A stretch of DNA of 13,428 bases from assembly GCA_964569845.1 (NCBI GenBank), contig CAZMUQ010000029.1, positions 1 to 13,428 on the forward strand. The letters run 5' to 3'. Every line of letters begins with the position of its first letter. Position 1 is the stretch's first letter. This document shows positions 6,170 through 13,428 of this stretch, piece by piece. The notes below the pieces were generated by a model, which searched no databases, was not told the DNA's origin, and saw only the letters and a program-made list of their open reading frames with translations. A program made the position numbers and the translations under genes. Source of the DNA: CAZMUQ01 sp964569845. Lineage in GTDB: Archaea; Thermoproteota; Bathyarchaeia; Hecatellales; Hecatellaceae.

Positions 6170-7879
6170 TTGGCCTCGCCTATCTATATGGAGGAGCATG
6201 TAGGTAGAATTTTCGGTGAAGTTAAAGTTGACGAGTTTAGCTTCTTCATAGTTCCATTAAAAAATATAATTCTTAAAAATCTGGATATTGTTGTTTTAGA
6301 GGATCCTATTTTTAAGGGTTTATTTCCTATTCTTGCAAGAATTGTTAATCTTACAAATCAAGAGGAAGTTACAACTTCAGAAAAAGCTACACGTACAATT
6401 GCAAGATGCAAAGTTATAGGTAAAGTTGATTTAAGATTCCCTGAGAAGGCTACTCCAATAGAAAAAGTGAACTATCCTTTAGAGCCTGGAAGCTATGTTT
6501 ACCTTGCTAAACATGAGTTTATTCAGGATCTTTTGGAAAGGGATGGTAAAGGTTACCCTATTAAAAGGAAACTTTTTTTAGGTTTTTTATCTCCACCTTT
6601 AACTGGTGTAGATGGCTCTCCGCGTAAGCTTAAATTTTATCTTAGCCTTGAAGATTTAGCAAGGCAGCATACAGCATTAATATCTATGACTGGTTTTGGT
6701 AAAACTTATGTTGCAACTATTCTTGCTGAGGAGCTTGCTGGAAAATATGGTTACCCTCTTTTCATAGTTGACACTTATAGTGAGTTTCTTGGTATTGGTA
6801 AACCTAAACCATTAAGTATGATTGAAAGTTTATCTGAGGATGAGCTTAAAGATTTTAAGTTTAATTTTAAGGTTAAAGTTTACACATTAAATCCTAAGAA
6901 TGCTTTAGAAATTTTAAATAAGGTTGGTGGTGGTGTAGATTATGATGTTGAAGGTTTCTCTATTCCTAGTAGTTCATTAGTTGATGGTGAGGAGGTTGCA
7001 TACCTTACAGCTGAGAATGTTAAAGAGTTTAATATGTTAACAAGCCTGATAAATCATGTAAACTTTACCCATGCAGATATTGTTAAAAAATTTAATGTTT
7101 CATATTTCCCCTTAATTACAGCTGAACTTGCACGTATAGTTGAAGGTGTAGAATTTAGGGATATTTATACTGGATTGGAAAAGGCGGATGCTATAGCTTT
7201 GCTTGGAAGAATGTCTATGCTATGTAATAGCCTTGTTTTGCTAAGTAAGGAGGATGAAGACTTCCTTAAAAATTATAGGTTTAGTGTTGATGATGAGCTT
7301 GAGAAGGGTATTGGTAGTGGGGTTCTTTTAAGGATTGGATTTTTCCAGGAAAAACTTAAACCTCCTCCTGGAAATCTTAAACCTGAACTTATGGTTAAGG
7401 ATAACCAGGTTTCAGTTTTTGATATTTCAGGTTTACCTGAAAATCTTAAAACACGTATAGTGTCATACTGCCTTTATAAGCTTTATAAGGCTAGAGCTAA
7501 AGGTGAAATTCCACAATTCCTGTTAATGGTTGAAAATGCTGAAATGTTTGCATCAAAATTTGATGTTAAACCTTCAAACCTAATCTTAAAAAGAATTGTT
7601 AATGATGGTGTAAAACTTGGCTTAACACTTCTTCTTTTAATCCAGTACCCGTCAGCAATAGACCAGAAAATAATATCTCAGATGGGTATAAGAGTAATTG
7701 GAAAAATCTTAGATAAAGAAGATTTAGAATATCTTAAACATCAATTTAAAGGAGAAACAGGAAAAATACCTAAACTTAAAAAAGGTGAATGGTTAATCGA
7801 CGGACTACAAGACTACCTACTAGAACAACCAGTAAAAGTAACAGTAAGAGAAACAGTAACACAAAAACTTAAACCCTGA
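6170..7879 (+). CDS. HerA-like (DUF87/FtsK-HerA superfamily) ATPase with altered catalytic motifs
   Basis: A 569-residue protein. Residues 10-110 form a HAS-barrel-like N-terminus (VGRIFGEVKVDEFSFFIV), which in HerA proteins seats partner nucleases. The ATPase core runs from about 160 to 525: HTALISMTGFGKT (167-179, K178/T179), FIVDTYSEFLG (198-208, HerA normally D-x-x-GEY), FLLMVENAEMF (450-460), and NDGVKLGLTLLLLIQYPS (478-495). Compared with typical HerA, the first Walker A glycine is S172, the Walker B acidic pair DE is E455-N456, and the conserved arginine in the GRKxG motif is V481. The lysine-threonine of Walker A and the IQxPS element (Q492) remain. It may bind ATP but hydrolyse it poorly. 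A 150-residue insert between the Walker motifs (210-360) is helical. It follows the zinc-ribbon/REase-like gene by 35 bases. The TTG at 6170 has AGGGGT at 6154-6159; ATG 6188 is an alternative start without a ribosome site. Confidence 0.75.
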   Translation: MASPIYMEEHVGRIFGEVKVDEFSFFIVPLKNIILKNLDIVVLEDPIFKGLFPILARIVNLTNQEEVTTSEKATRTIARCKVIGKVDLRFPEKATPIEKVNYPLEPGSYVYLAKHEFIQDLLERDGKGYPIKRKLFLGFLSPPLTGVDGSPRKLKFYLSLEDLARQHTALISMTGFGKTYVATILAEELAGKYGYPLFIVDTYSEFLGIGKPKPLSMIESLSEDELKDFKFNFKVKVYTLNPKNALEILNKVGGGVDYDVEGFSIPSSSLVDGEEVAYLTAENVKEFNMLTSLINHVNFTHADIVKKFNVSYFPLITAELARIVEGVEFRDIYTGLEKADAIALLGRMSMLCNSLVLLSKEDEDFLKNYRFSVDDELEKGIGSGVLLRIGFFQEKLKPPPGNLKPELMVKDNQVSVFDISGLPENLKTRIVSYCLYKLYKARAKGEIPQFLLMVENAEMFASKFDVKPSNLILKRIVNDGVKLGLTLLLLIQYPSAIDQKIISQMGIRVIGKILDKEDLEYLKHQFKGETGKIPKLKKGEWLIDGLQDYLLEQPVKVTVRETVTQKLKP

Positions 7880-7891
7880 AAATTTTATTAA

Positions 7892-7896
7892 TTTTT
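7892..7896 (+). terminator. T-run terminator after the HerA-like gene
   Basis: TTTTATTAATTTTTC starts within six bases of the TGA stop at 7877-7879. T-rich stretches of this kind end archaeal transcripts. No hairpin is visible. Confidence 0.4.
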
Positions 7897-7933
7897 CTAA
7901 ACTATATTAAATGCAAACTCAAAAATAACTTGC

Positions 7934-7943
7934 TTCTAGGTTT
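7934..7943 (+). repeat. Third, shorter copy of the TTCTAGGTTT element
   Basis: This matches 10 of the 12 bases of the repeats at 5032 and 5064. Like copy 1, it lies just downstream of a plus-strand transcription unit and leads into a T-run (TTTTT). Confidence 0.4.
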
Positions 7944-8004
7944 TTCCATATTAGGCTGAGCGGAATCTTTAGGAAAATTTACCTTCTTAAAGGTTGAAAA
8001 GGTT

Positions 8005-8010
8005 AAAAAA
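8005..8010 (-). terminator. T-run terminator of the pilus operon
   Basis: On the minus strand, TTCTTTTTT lies 12-20 bases after the stop codon of the long pilin (8023). The convergent spacer 7880-8022 holds only terminator-like sequence, the repeat copy and a small ACCTT/AAGGT hairpin (7981-7994). I see no gene in it. Confidence 0.4.
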
Positions 8011-8022
8011 GAATCTTAGAAT

Positions 8023-9465
8023 CTACCCAACAACATAAGTAATCTCGACTTTAACATAATCAGTGTAAATTGTGTTATCACCTAAACCATCACAGTAAAC
8101 CATAAGATAGATGTACCCATTAGAATCAACATAGTTTGTTTTATTTATTCCACGATAAGTTTCTGAAAGCGTAGTATCTTGCCTTCCCGGCCACCATGAG
8201 GAATCGTAATAGATTGAGCCTATTTTCTCCCAGCTGCTAGAGTTAAAATTCCAGATTCTAAATTCTCCGTAATCTCCTGCGCTTCGATACCCTTCGTAGT
8301 ATACTTTAATTTCTATTAGTGCATCTATATCAACATCTACCTTAAATCTGAATATATGTTGAGTTGTATTACCTCCGGTTGCTGTTGTTGCTGTATAAAC
8401 ATTATCAGAATCTTCTATCCCATCGTACTGAATATTTGTAAATTCCCATGGATCTTGTCTTGGAATCGTCCAGTTAATCTCGCTAATTGGGTTTTCACTT
8501 TTATAATCGTCGTTGTTATCTCCTAGGGCTACATGGGTTGTTGAGTTTGTGTTTATGTTCGTAAAATTATAGATAACTGTTGCTGTTGGATATTCTGTTG
8601 GAAGGAAAATTACTCCAACAACTTTAGATTCGTTGGAAATAAGCTCAGTTTTAATGTAATCTGCTTCAGACCATAAATTGAAGAATAATCCTGTATCAAG
8701 CTCAAAAGTTCTAGTATCAACTTCCCCAGCAGGTATTGTCCAATCTGTTTCAGTTAATATTTCTATAGGTTCTTCACCCAGTAGATCCCACCAACTAGTT
8801 ATTTCCTTATACATAGGTCCAGATGCAATATAGTTTATAGTTATATCTCTATCTAAACGATTCCAAACAGTTAATTTAAGCACAGTAACTTCATCTAATG
8901 CTCCTCCAACCTCAACTCTTGATTCAACAGGGTTTGGGTCTACTGCTACCGGGTCTGTTGTTCCTTCTGCGTAATATGGTACCAATCTTGATTCAAATAA
9001 GTTTCCTCTTGAACTTACAACTCTAAACTTGTAGGTTGAATTGTAAGGATCTATTCCTCCAACAGACTGGTTTAATTGTTGAATATAGCTAAAAGGTATG
9101 TAAACTAGTTTTCCTGCTGGAACACTTATGGGTGGATTAAATAAAACCATTTTATGTTGCTGTGGATGCCCTGTTATGTTTGTTATTAGCCACATAGATA
9201 CAAGGCTTATATCAATTGCTCCAGTATTTTTAACACTGACACTATAATTTAATCCTCCACCACTTACATATTCCCAACTAGCATAAACAACAGCATCCTC
9301 ACTCATTCTTTCCCTATCAAAATTTGTCATATATTGGGTTACTGTTGCACTCCAAAGAAAAACTCCACTAACAATAAGCATAATTATTACAATAGCCATA
9401 ACAGCCCCAACAACAGTGCCAACACCACTTTTATCTCCAAGAAATCTAAACTTTGCAGCTTTCAT
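8023..9465 (-). CDS. Long type IV pilin-like adhesin with C-terminal beta domain
   Basis: A 480-residue protein. The N-terminus has the archaeal pilin layout: a short basic leader ending GDKSG (10-14), then a hydrophobic assembly helix GTVVGAVMAIVIIMLIVSGVF (16-36). Cleavage by a PibD/EppA-type peptidase near G14 is inferred. Residues 50-165 resemble the small beta head of archaeal pilins (VSVKNTGAIDISLVSMWL). The middle region, residues 180-310, is beta-rich. Residues 345-478 look like a jelly-roll-type module (FRFKVDVDIDALIEIKVYY, FRIWNFNSSSWEKIG, DYVKVEITY). About ten N-x-S/T sequons occur, for example at N73, N96, N132, N142, N278, N300, N331, N366, N408 and N441. The protein is far longer than ordinary pilins, so a tip or adhesin pilin is the best guess. 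It is last in the pilus operon, 110 bases after the short pilin, and has no clear Shine-Dalgarno site (GGCTGAT is the closest match). Confidence 0.7.
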   Translation of the reverse strand: MKAAKFRFLGDKSGVGTVVGAVMAIVIIMLIVSGVFLWSATVTQYMTNFDRERMSEDAVVYASWEYVSGGGLNYSVSVKNTGAIDISLVSMWLITNITGHPQQHKMVLFNPPISVPAGKLVYIPFSYIQQLNQSVGGIDPYNSTYKFRVVSSRGNLFESRLVPYYAEGTTDPVAVDPNPVESRVEVGGALDEVTVLKLTVWNRLDRDITINYIASGPMYKEITSWWDLLGEEPIEILTETDWTIPAGEVDTRTFELDTGLFFNLWSEADYIKTELISNESKVVGVIFLPTEYPTATVIYNFTNINTNSTTHVALGDNNDDYKSENPISEINWTIPRQDPWEFTNIQYDGIEDSDNVYTATTATGGNTTQHIFRFKVDVDIDALIEIKVYYEGYRSAGDYGEFRIWNFNSSSWEKIGSIYYDSSWWPGRQDTTLSETYRGINKTNYVDSNGYIYLMVYCDGLGDNTIYTDYVKVEITYVVG

Positions 9466-9575
9466 TTTAAATCAGCCACAAAAACAAGGATTAAAAGGGA
9501 AACTATTAAGCATTACTCAACATTTCACAATATTCAAATGTAAATTTATGCTTAAAATCTCTTTCAACATTAGCC
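9466..9575 (-). promoter_or_regulatory. 110-base spacer before the long pilin, possible internal promoter
   Basis: This is the only large gap in the pilus operon. On the minus strand it contains GCATAAATTTA (about 9540-9550), a TATA-like stretch roughly 75-85 bases before the ATG at 9465. Separate expression of the long pilin would make sense if it is needed in different amounts. The evidence is weak. Confidence 0.25.
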
Positions 9576-10004
9576 TTAATCAACAGTAAAGCTTCCCTCA
9601 ACCGAATAGCCTCTTTCAGTTATAATCTTAATCTTATAGGTTCCACTGCCTCCACCACCTGGAAGTTCTAACCATCCAGTTGATTTATGCTCATCAACAG
9701 ATATTGAAAAAGGTGTAAAAGTTACTGGAGCACCATTGATGTATATGTAGCTAACCTTTAAGTTAACTCTACCATAATTGTATAAAGTTATGTTTGCATG
9801 AGTTTTATCAGCATCAACAACTACATCTTCTATAAGGAGGCGCTCCATTAAAGCTGAACCTCTACCAGCCTGATAATCTGCAATATAGCCTGCAATAAAA
9901 GCTAGGGCACCTGTTAAAGCTATAACAATTATAGCTAGCATTAAAAGGTCGCTTATAACAACACTAACCCCAAACCTACCTTTTCTTTTTTCTCTTCTAA
10001 ACAT
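9576..10004 (-). CDS. Archaeal type IV pilin (short)
   Basis: A 142-residue pilin. It has a basic leader (MFRREKRKGRFG, 1-12), then a hydrophobic helix VSVVISDLLMLAIIVIALTG (13-32 and continuing to about 42), and a compact beta head of about 100 residues (VVVDADKTHANITLYNYGRVNLKVSYIYI), with a possible glycosylation sequon at N71. Class III leader cleavage after G12 would leave the helix as the filament core. The small size and the position directly behind the assembly genes suggest the main filament subunit or a core minor pilin. The head pattern (N-x-G-xVNLKVSYIYINGAPV) is shared with archaeal FlaG/FlaF-like and pilin proteins. The ATG start has AAAGGGG six bases upstream, and the spacer to the preceding gene is 11 bases. 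Confidence 0.75.
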   Translation of the reverse strand: MFRREKRKGRFGVSVVISDLLMLAIIVIALTGALAFIAGYIADYQAGRGSALMERLLIEDVVVDADKTHANITLYNYGRVNLKVSYIYINGAPVTFTPFSISVDEHKSTGWLELPGGGGSGTYKIKIITERGYSVEGSFTVD

Positions 10005-10015
10005 GAAAATCCCCT

Positions 10016-10870
10016 TTAAACTCCTGGAAGAAACATTTTAAATCCTATATAACCTAGGGTAAGCATAATCAGGGAATGTTTTAAACCTAGAAGAGTTTTT
10101 CCTTCACCCATTTTACCTGCAACTAAGCCTCCAAGTACAGCTTGAATAACCATCATATGGAAGAATATACGTATAAGTTCAGGCATGCTCATCTCAACAT
10201 TTAAAACTCCTGGTAATGCTGATTGCAACCCTGTAAGTGGGATGAAGAATGATGAAGTTAATATTGCTATTGTAAAGAGGAAGATAAAGAATCCCATGTA
10301 AATTATAACTATGTAAGCTTTCATCTGCTTCTTCCTCTCCTCCTCAATCTCAAAAAGCTCAGTCATAAAATCTGCCGTATTTTTGAGAGCTAAACGTATA
10401 TCCCCGCCTGCTTTACTAGCTTCCCCAATTAAAACACTAAACCTACGTGCAGTTAATGTTCCAATTCTTTTAGCAAGCCTAGCTAAAGCTTCTTCAAAAG
10501 GTAGCCCCCAACCAATCTGAGCAACAAACTTCTTAACCTCAGCTGTTAAAGGTCCATAATCCTGCTTTGTTGATTCCTCTATAGCTCTAGGTAAAGTCAT
10601 ACCTACATCCTGAGCTCCAGAAATTGATGAAACAAATCTAGGTATAGCTCTATCTACAGCATCCTTCCAGCTTTCATTTGCATGTTCAGTAAGGGCTATG
10701 GGGATAATTAGGGTAAGTAAAGCTGCAAATAAAGCATCATTAGACATAGTGCTCCCAGTTAAACCTGCAACAAAAATATAGGTTACACAAGCCATAATGG
10801 TTGATGTAGCAGCAACAATCAATCTTATTTTTTGTGAAACCTTAAAAGTTAACATTTTTAGCCCTTTCAC
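10016..10870 (-). CDS. TadC/GspF-type pilus platform protein 2
   Basis: A 284-residue inner-membrane protein of the type II secretion F (T2SSF) family. Two helices at the N-terminus (about 15-36 and 45-60) are followed by a cytoplasmic T2SSF helical domain (75-182) with the family signature GEASKAGGDI (149-158), then membrane helices at about 184-210, 238-255 and 262-280. Such proteins form the membrane base that the ATPase turns or pushes against. The GTG at 10870 overlaps the stop of the preceding gene (GTGA). However, GGTGAAAGGG placed six bases before an in-frame ATG at 10855 is an excellent ribosome site, so the true start may be residue 6 (MLTFKVSQ). It is paired with the neighbouring platform gene, as in archaeal Tad-like systems that carry two half-size TadC proteins. 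Confidence 0.85.
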   Translation of the reverse strand: MKGLKMLTFKVSQKIRLIVAATSTIMACVTYIFVAGLTGSTMSNDALFAALLTLIIPIALTEHANESWKDAVDRAIPRFVSSISGAQDVGMTLPRAIEESTKQDYGPLTAEVKKFVAQIGWGLPFEEALARLAKRIGTLTARRFSVLIGEASKAGGDIRLALKNTADFMTELFEIEEERKKQMKAYIVIIYMGFFIFLFTIAILTSSFFIPLTGLQSALPGVLNVEMSMPELIRIFFHMMVIQAVLGGLVAGKMGEGKTLLGLKHSLIMLTLGYIGFKMFLPGV

Positions 10871-11748
10871 CTTTTCGGAACAATTATACTAAGCAAGATT
10901 AAAAGAGCTATAACTGCTACTGGTAAAAGGATGTAGGTTGTAAGGTATAGAAGGAAGGTTATCCCAAAACCTAGGAATGTTCCACCCAAGAAAGACATAA
11001 TTGAAAGCATAACTACAAGCATTAATGGACCTGCAACAAGAATTGTAACATAAGCTTCAGCAATAAAACCAAGGGTTTCAAGAAAATCTCTAAGTCTTCT
11101 TCTAGTTTCCCTGATGTAGTATCCTGCAATATCTCTAAGGTATCCTGCTAAATCTCCACCTGAACGTGTATTCTCAATTATACCTTGAAGAAGGTTTGCA
11201 AAATTTTTTGATGGTGAATATTTAACTCCAAACCTTAAAGCTTGAATAATGTCTACACCTAAAAGCTCCATATCCCTAATAATTGTTCTAGCTTCTCTAC
11301 CAACACCAAATTCTTCCTCAGTTTTAGATAAAGAGTAGAAGATTTTTTCAGGTGTTACTCCTGCACTTGCAAGAATAGCCATAGCATTAGCTATAAATGG
11401 TAGGTTTGCATCAATCATTTTCCCTCTTGAAGATGCAACAAGTGAAGGGTAAAGGTATATAAACATAAGTGAAACTATAAAGCCTAAAACTCCTAAACCT
11501 AAACTGTAAAGTGAAGCATAAAAAATTGGGAAACCTAAAAGAATAGAGAAAATTACTAGGGGAAGTATAAAGGATACAGCTCCCATAATAGTTGAAAGAA
11601 GAAACATAGCCCCAACATAGGACCTAAAATTTATCCTTATACCGCTTTTAGCTAGACTATCCCTCAAATCCAGAAACATACTAGTAATCTTCTTATTTTT
11701 GCCGGCAAAGTGGTAACCTAAAATAAAAAATCTTTCTTTTAAACCCAA
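10867..11748 (-). CDS. TadC/GspF-type pilus platform protein 1
   Basis: A 293-residue T2SSF-family membrane protein. After a 40-residue cytoplasmic N-terminus come two membrane helices (about 45-71 and 73-100). The cytoplasmic T2SSF domain (113-225) has LPFIANAMAILASAGVTPEKI at its start and IIENTRSGGDLAGYL (190-204), the family's G-G-D element. Two or three further membrane helices follow (about 230-253 and 262-289). It probably works with platform protein 2 as a heteromeric base for the ATPase. The start is TTG at 11748, supported by AAGGTG (about 11757-11762) eight bases upstream. The gene follows the ATPase gene by 39 bases and its TGA stop overlaps the next gene's possible GTG start, which indicates translational coupling. 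Confidence 0.85.
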   Translation of the reverse strand: MGLKERFFILGYHFAGKNKKITSMFLDLRDSLAKSGIRINFRSYVGAMFLLSTIMGAVSFILPLVIFSILLGFPIFYASLYSLGLGVLGFIVSLMFIYLYPSLVASSRGKMIDANLPFIANAMAILASAGVTPEKIFYSLSKTEEEFGVGREARTIIRDMELLGVDIIQALRFGVKYSPSKNFANLLQGIIENTRSGGDLAGYLRDIAGYYIRETRRRLRDFLETLGFIAEAYVTILVAGPLMLVVMLSIMSFLGGTFLGFGITFLLYLTTYILLPVAVIALLILLSIIVPKR

Positions 11749-11787
11749 TCTAATTACACCTTAACATCATCAAGTTAATCCCAAATT

Positions 11788-13395
11788 TTAGGGATATGGT
11801 CTAAAACCTTCCTTTTCAACACTTCCCATTTTGATTCTCCTATAAACAGCTTCAGGATTTTCATAGTACTCTTTAATCATTGTTGAAACGCTTTTATAAT
11901 CCCTAATATTATTCCTAACCATATAATCTAAAACTTCCCTTCTTCTACCAATTTCCCTTAAAACATTTTCAAGAGGTAAACCATTACGCCTAGCAATTTT
12001 CTCCAGAAGATAACTTCTCCCACCATAAACAAAAGTATCTGTTCTAGGATCCCACCTGTAAACTTCATTTGTAATAATTTCTTTAGACCTTGGATCTAAA
12101 CCAACAATTTCGCTAACCATGATAACCCTTCTAACAGGTTCACCCTCTCTTTCAACCCTTCTAATAAGAAGCATCAAATCTAATCCTGCAATTAGTGTTC
12201 TTGGAACATTCATGGGTTCAGATTCTAACCTGTAAACAGCAGCATCAATAGATTCAGCATGAAGTGTAGCCATACCAAGATGACCTGTAGCCATAGCTTG
12301 GAAAAGCGTGTATGCTTCTTCCCCTCTAACCTCACCAACAATAATGTAGTCTGGTCTTTGCCTTAATGAAGCTTTAAGTAGGTCAAAAAGTGTTATTGAA
12401 GATTTCTCAGAACCTACACCAAAACCCATCCTTGTAACAGATGGAATCCAGTTTTCATGTGGAAGATTAAGCTCAGCCGTATCCTCAATAGAAACTATTT
12501 TTAGGTCAGGTTCAATAAACATTGAAAGACAGTTTAATAGTGTTGTTTTTCCAGCTGCAACTCCACCTATAACCATTATTGAAGCCTTATTTTCAATAAC
12601 ATACCATAGGTAGGCAAAAACTTCAGATGTTAAAGTTTTAAACCTTATAAGGTCTATAACTGTTAACGGATCTAAACGGAATTTACGGATCGTAAATGTT
12701 GAACCTCTTCTTGTAACTTCTCTTCCAAGTGTTAATTGAACTCTGCTTCCATCTGGAAGAGTTGCATCAAGCATAGGTTGAGCTATTGAAATATGTCTTC
12801 CAGAGAGATATGCAAGTCTAATAACAAATGAGTCAAGTTCTTCTTCACTTTCAAAAACTATGTTTGTAGGTATAGATTCATATTTACGATGCCAAACATA
12901 AATTGGAATTTTAACACCATCACAACTTATATCTTCAACCATTTGGTCCCTCATAAGTGCATCAATTTTCCCGTAACCTATAAAATCTCTTTGAATATAG
13001 TACCAGATTTTAGGTAGATTTGCTCTTTCAACAGGTATCTTATAATCCTTTATTGTTTGCCTAAACTTTTTAAGCAAATATCTTTTTGTTTCCTCCTTAG
13101 ATTTTAATTCCTTAGGGTTTATATCCATCTCTTCAGTTAAAAACTCTGTAACTTCTCTTAAAATCTCCTTTTCTTCCTCTGTTAAGGTTGGTTCTTCAAC
13201 TCTGTAGATTATTCTTGAGGTTACCTTATGTCTCAAAATTAAGATATAAGTGTAGGGTTCAAGAATAGGGTAAGCATCAACAGTAACATAGTCTTCTAAA
13301 GGCGGCTTAAGCTCAACACCAACTTCCTTTGGCTTTAAACCTGCTTCAAACCGTTCCACTTTTCCCCCCATAACCCCAACAGAACGATTAAACAA
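11788..13395 (-). CDS. Archaeal type IV pilus secretion ATPase (TadA/GspE/VirB11 family)
   Basis: A 535-residue hexameric motor ATPase that powers pilus assembly from the cytoplasmic face. The N-terminal part (40-190) binds the platform or regulators and includes IQRDFIGYGKIDALMRD, normal for this family. Motifs: Walker A GGVAAGKT (277-284), Asp box VSIEDTAEL (301-309, E304/D305), Walker B IIVGEVRGEE (351-360, E355), and His box ATGHLGMATLHAES (369-382, H372/H379). All catalytic residues are present, so it should be active. A C-terminal extension of about 85 residues (450-535) is basic and helical. It is the first gene of the operon in view. The TTG start at 13395 lacks a Shine-Dalgarno site. 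An ATG at 13371 (residue 9) preceded by GGGGTT would give 527 residues and fits better with the TATA-like TTAATATA at 13409-13416. Confidence 0.9.
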   Translation of the reverse strand: MFNRSVGVMGGKVERFEAGLKPKEVGVELKPPLEDYVTVDAYPILEPYTYILILRHKVTSRIIYRVEEPTLTEEEKEILREVTEFLTEEMDINPKELKSKEETKRYLLKKFRQTIKDYKIPVERANLPKIWYYIQRDFIGYGKIDALMRDQMVEDISCDGVKIPIYVWHRKYESIPTNIVFESEEELDSFVIRLAYLSGRHISIAQPMLDATLPDGSRVQLTLGREVTRRGSTFTIRKFRLDPLTVIDLIRFKTLTSEVFAYLWYVIENKASIMVIGGVAAGKTTLLNCLSMFIEPDLKIVSIEDTAELNLPHENWIPSVTRMGFGVGSEKSSITLFDLLKASLRQRPDYIIVGEVRGEEAYTLFQAMATGHLGMATLHAESIDAAVYRLESEPMNVPRTLIAGLDLMLLIRRVEREGEPVRRVIMVSEIVGLDPRSKEIITNEVYRWDPRTDTFVYGGRSYLLEKIARRNGLPLENVLREIGRRREVLDYMVRNNIRDYKSVSTMIKEYYENPEAVYRRIKMGSVEKEGFRPYP

Positions 13396-13408
13396 GTCTT
13401 ATTTCTAC

Positions 13409-13416
13409 TATATTAA
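13409..13416 (-). promoter_or_regulatory. TATA-like box upstream of the pilus operon
   Basis: The minus strand reads TTAATATA. With typical archaeal spacing, transcription would start near 13386, inside the first codons after TTG 13395 and ahead of ATG 13371, which argues for the ATG start. The region continues beyond the window, so the full promoter cannot be judged. Confidence 0.35.
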
Positions 13417-13428
13417 CTTTATCCAAGG

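Noticed and set aside
7981..7994. Small hairpin ACCTT-CTTA-AAGGT as an intrinsic terminator
   Set aside because: The stem has only five pairs, and no T-run follows it in either direction at the right distance.
9334..9543. A 69-codon plus-strand open frame over the start of the long pilin
   Set aside because: It is an Asn/Thr/Ser-rich shadow of the pilin's hydrophobic helix, with no promoter or ribosome site of its own.

Overview
The window looks like a piece of an AT-rich archaeal genome, most likely from the TACK side (Thaumarchaeota/Bathyarchaeia-like). The reasons are a HerA-type ATPase with an N-terminal HAS-like barrel, a KaiC/Rad55-type single-domain ATPase, archaeal type IV pilins with an archaeal secretion ATPase and two TadC-like membrane proteins, a zinc-ribbon region resembling the thaumarchaeal TackOD1 domain, TATA-like promoter boxes, T-run terminators and heavy use of TTG starts (five of ten genes, plus one GTG). 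The lineage is an inference from gene content; there is no rRNA or tRNA here to settle it.

Layout. (1) 39-1313, minus: a divergent class I terpenoid-synthase-fold protein resembling squalene/phytoene synthases. (2) 1314-1481: divergent promoter region. (3) 1482-5028, plus: a two-gene operon with a KaiC-like ATPase followed by a 938-residue membrane-anchored surface protein built of repeated DUF11-like beta domains. (4) 5029-5135: an intergenic stretch with a 12-bp direct repeat, a T-run and a 16-bp palindrome that looks like an operator. (5) 5136-7879, plus: a winged-helix/zinc-ribbon/restriction-endonuclease-like protein followed by a HerA-like ATPase whose catalytic motifs are altered. (6) 7880-8022: convergent terminator region. 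(7) 8023-13395, minus: a five-gene type IV pilus operon, read from right to left as secretion ATPase, two TadC-like platform proteins, a short pilin and a long adhesin-like pilin.

How they work together. The pilus operon is self-contained for assembly (motor, two-part platform, minor or major pilin, large tip or adhesin pilin), but it lacks a prepilin peptidase, which must be encoded elsewhere. The KaiC-like protein and the surface protein are co-transcribed and may link an ATP-dependent switch to a cell-surface structure. The most unusual unit is the TackOD1/REase-like + HerA-like pair: both proteins appear to have lost textbook catalytic residues while otherwise looking intact, and the pair has its own palindrome-bearing leader. 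This is the best candidate in the window for an undescribed system.
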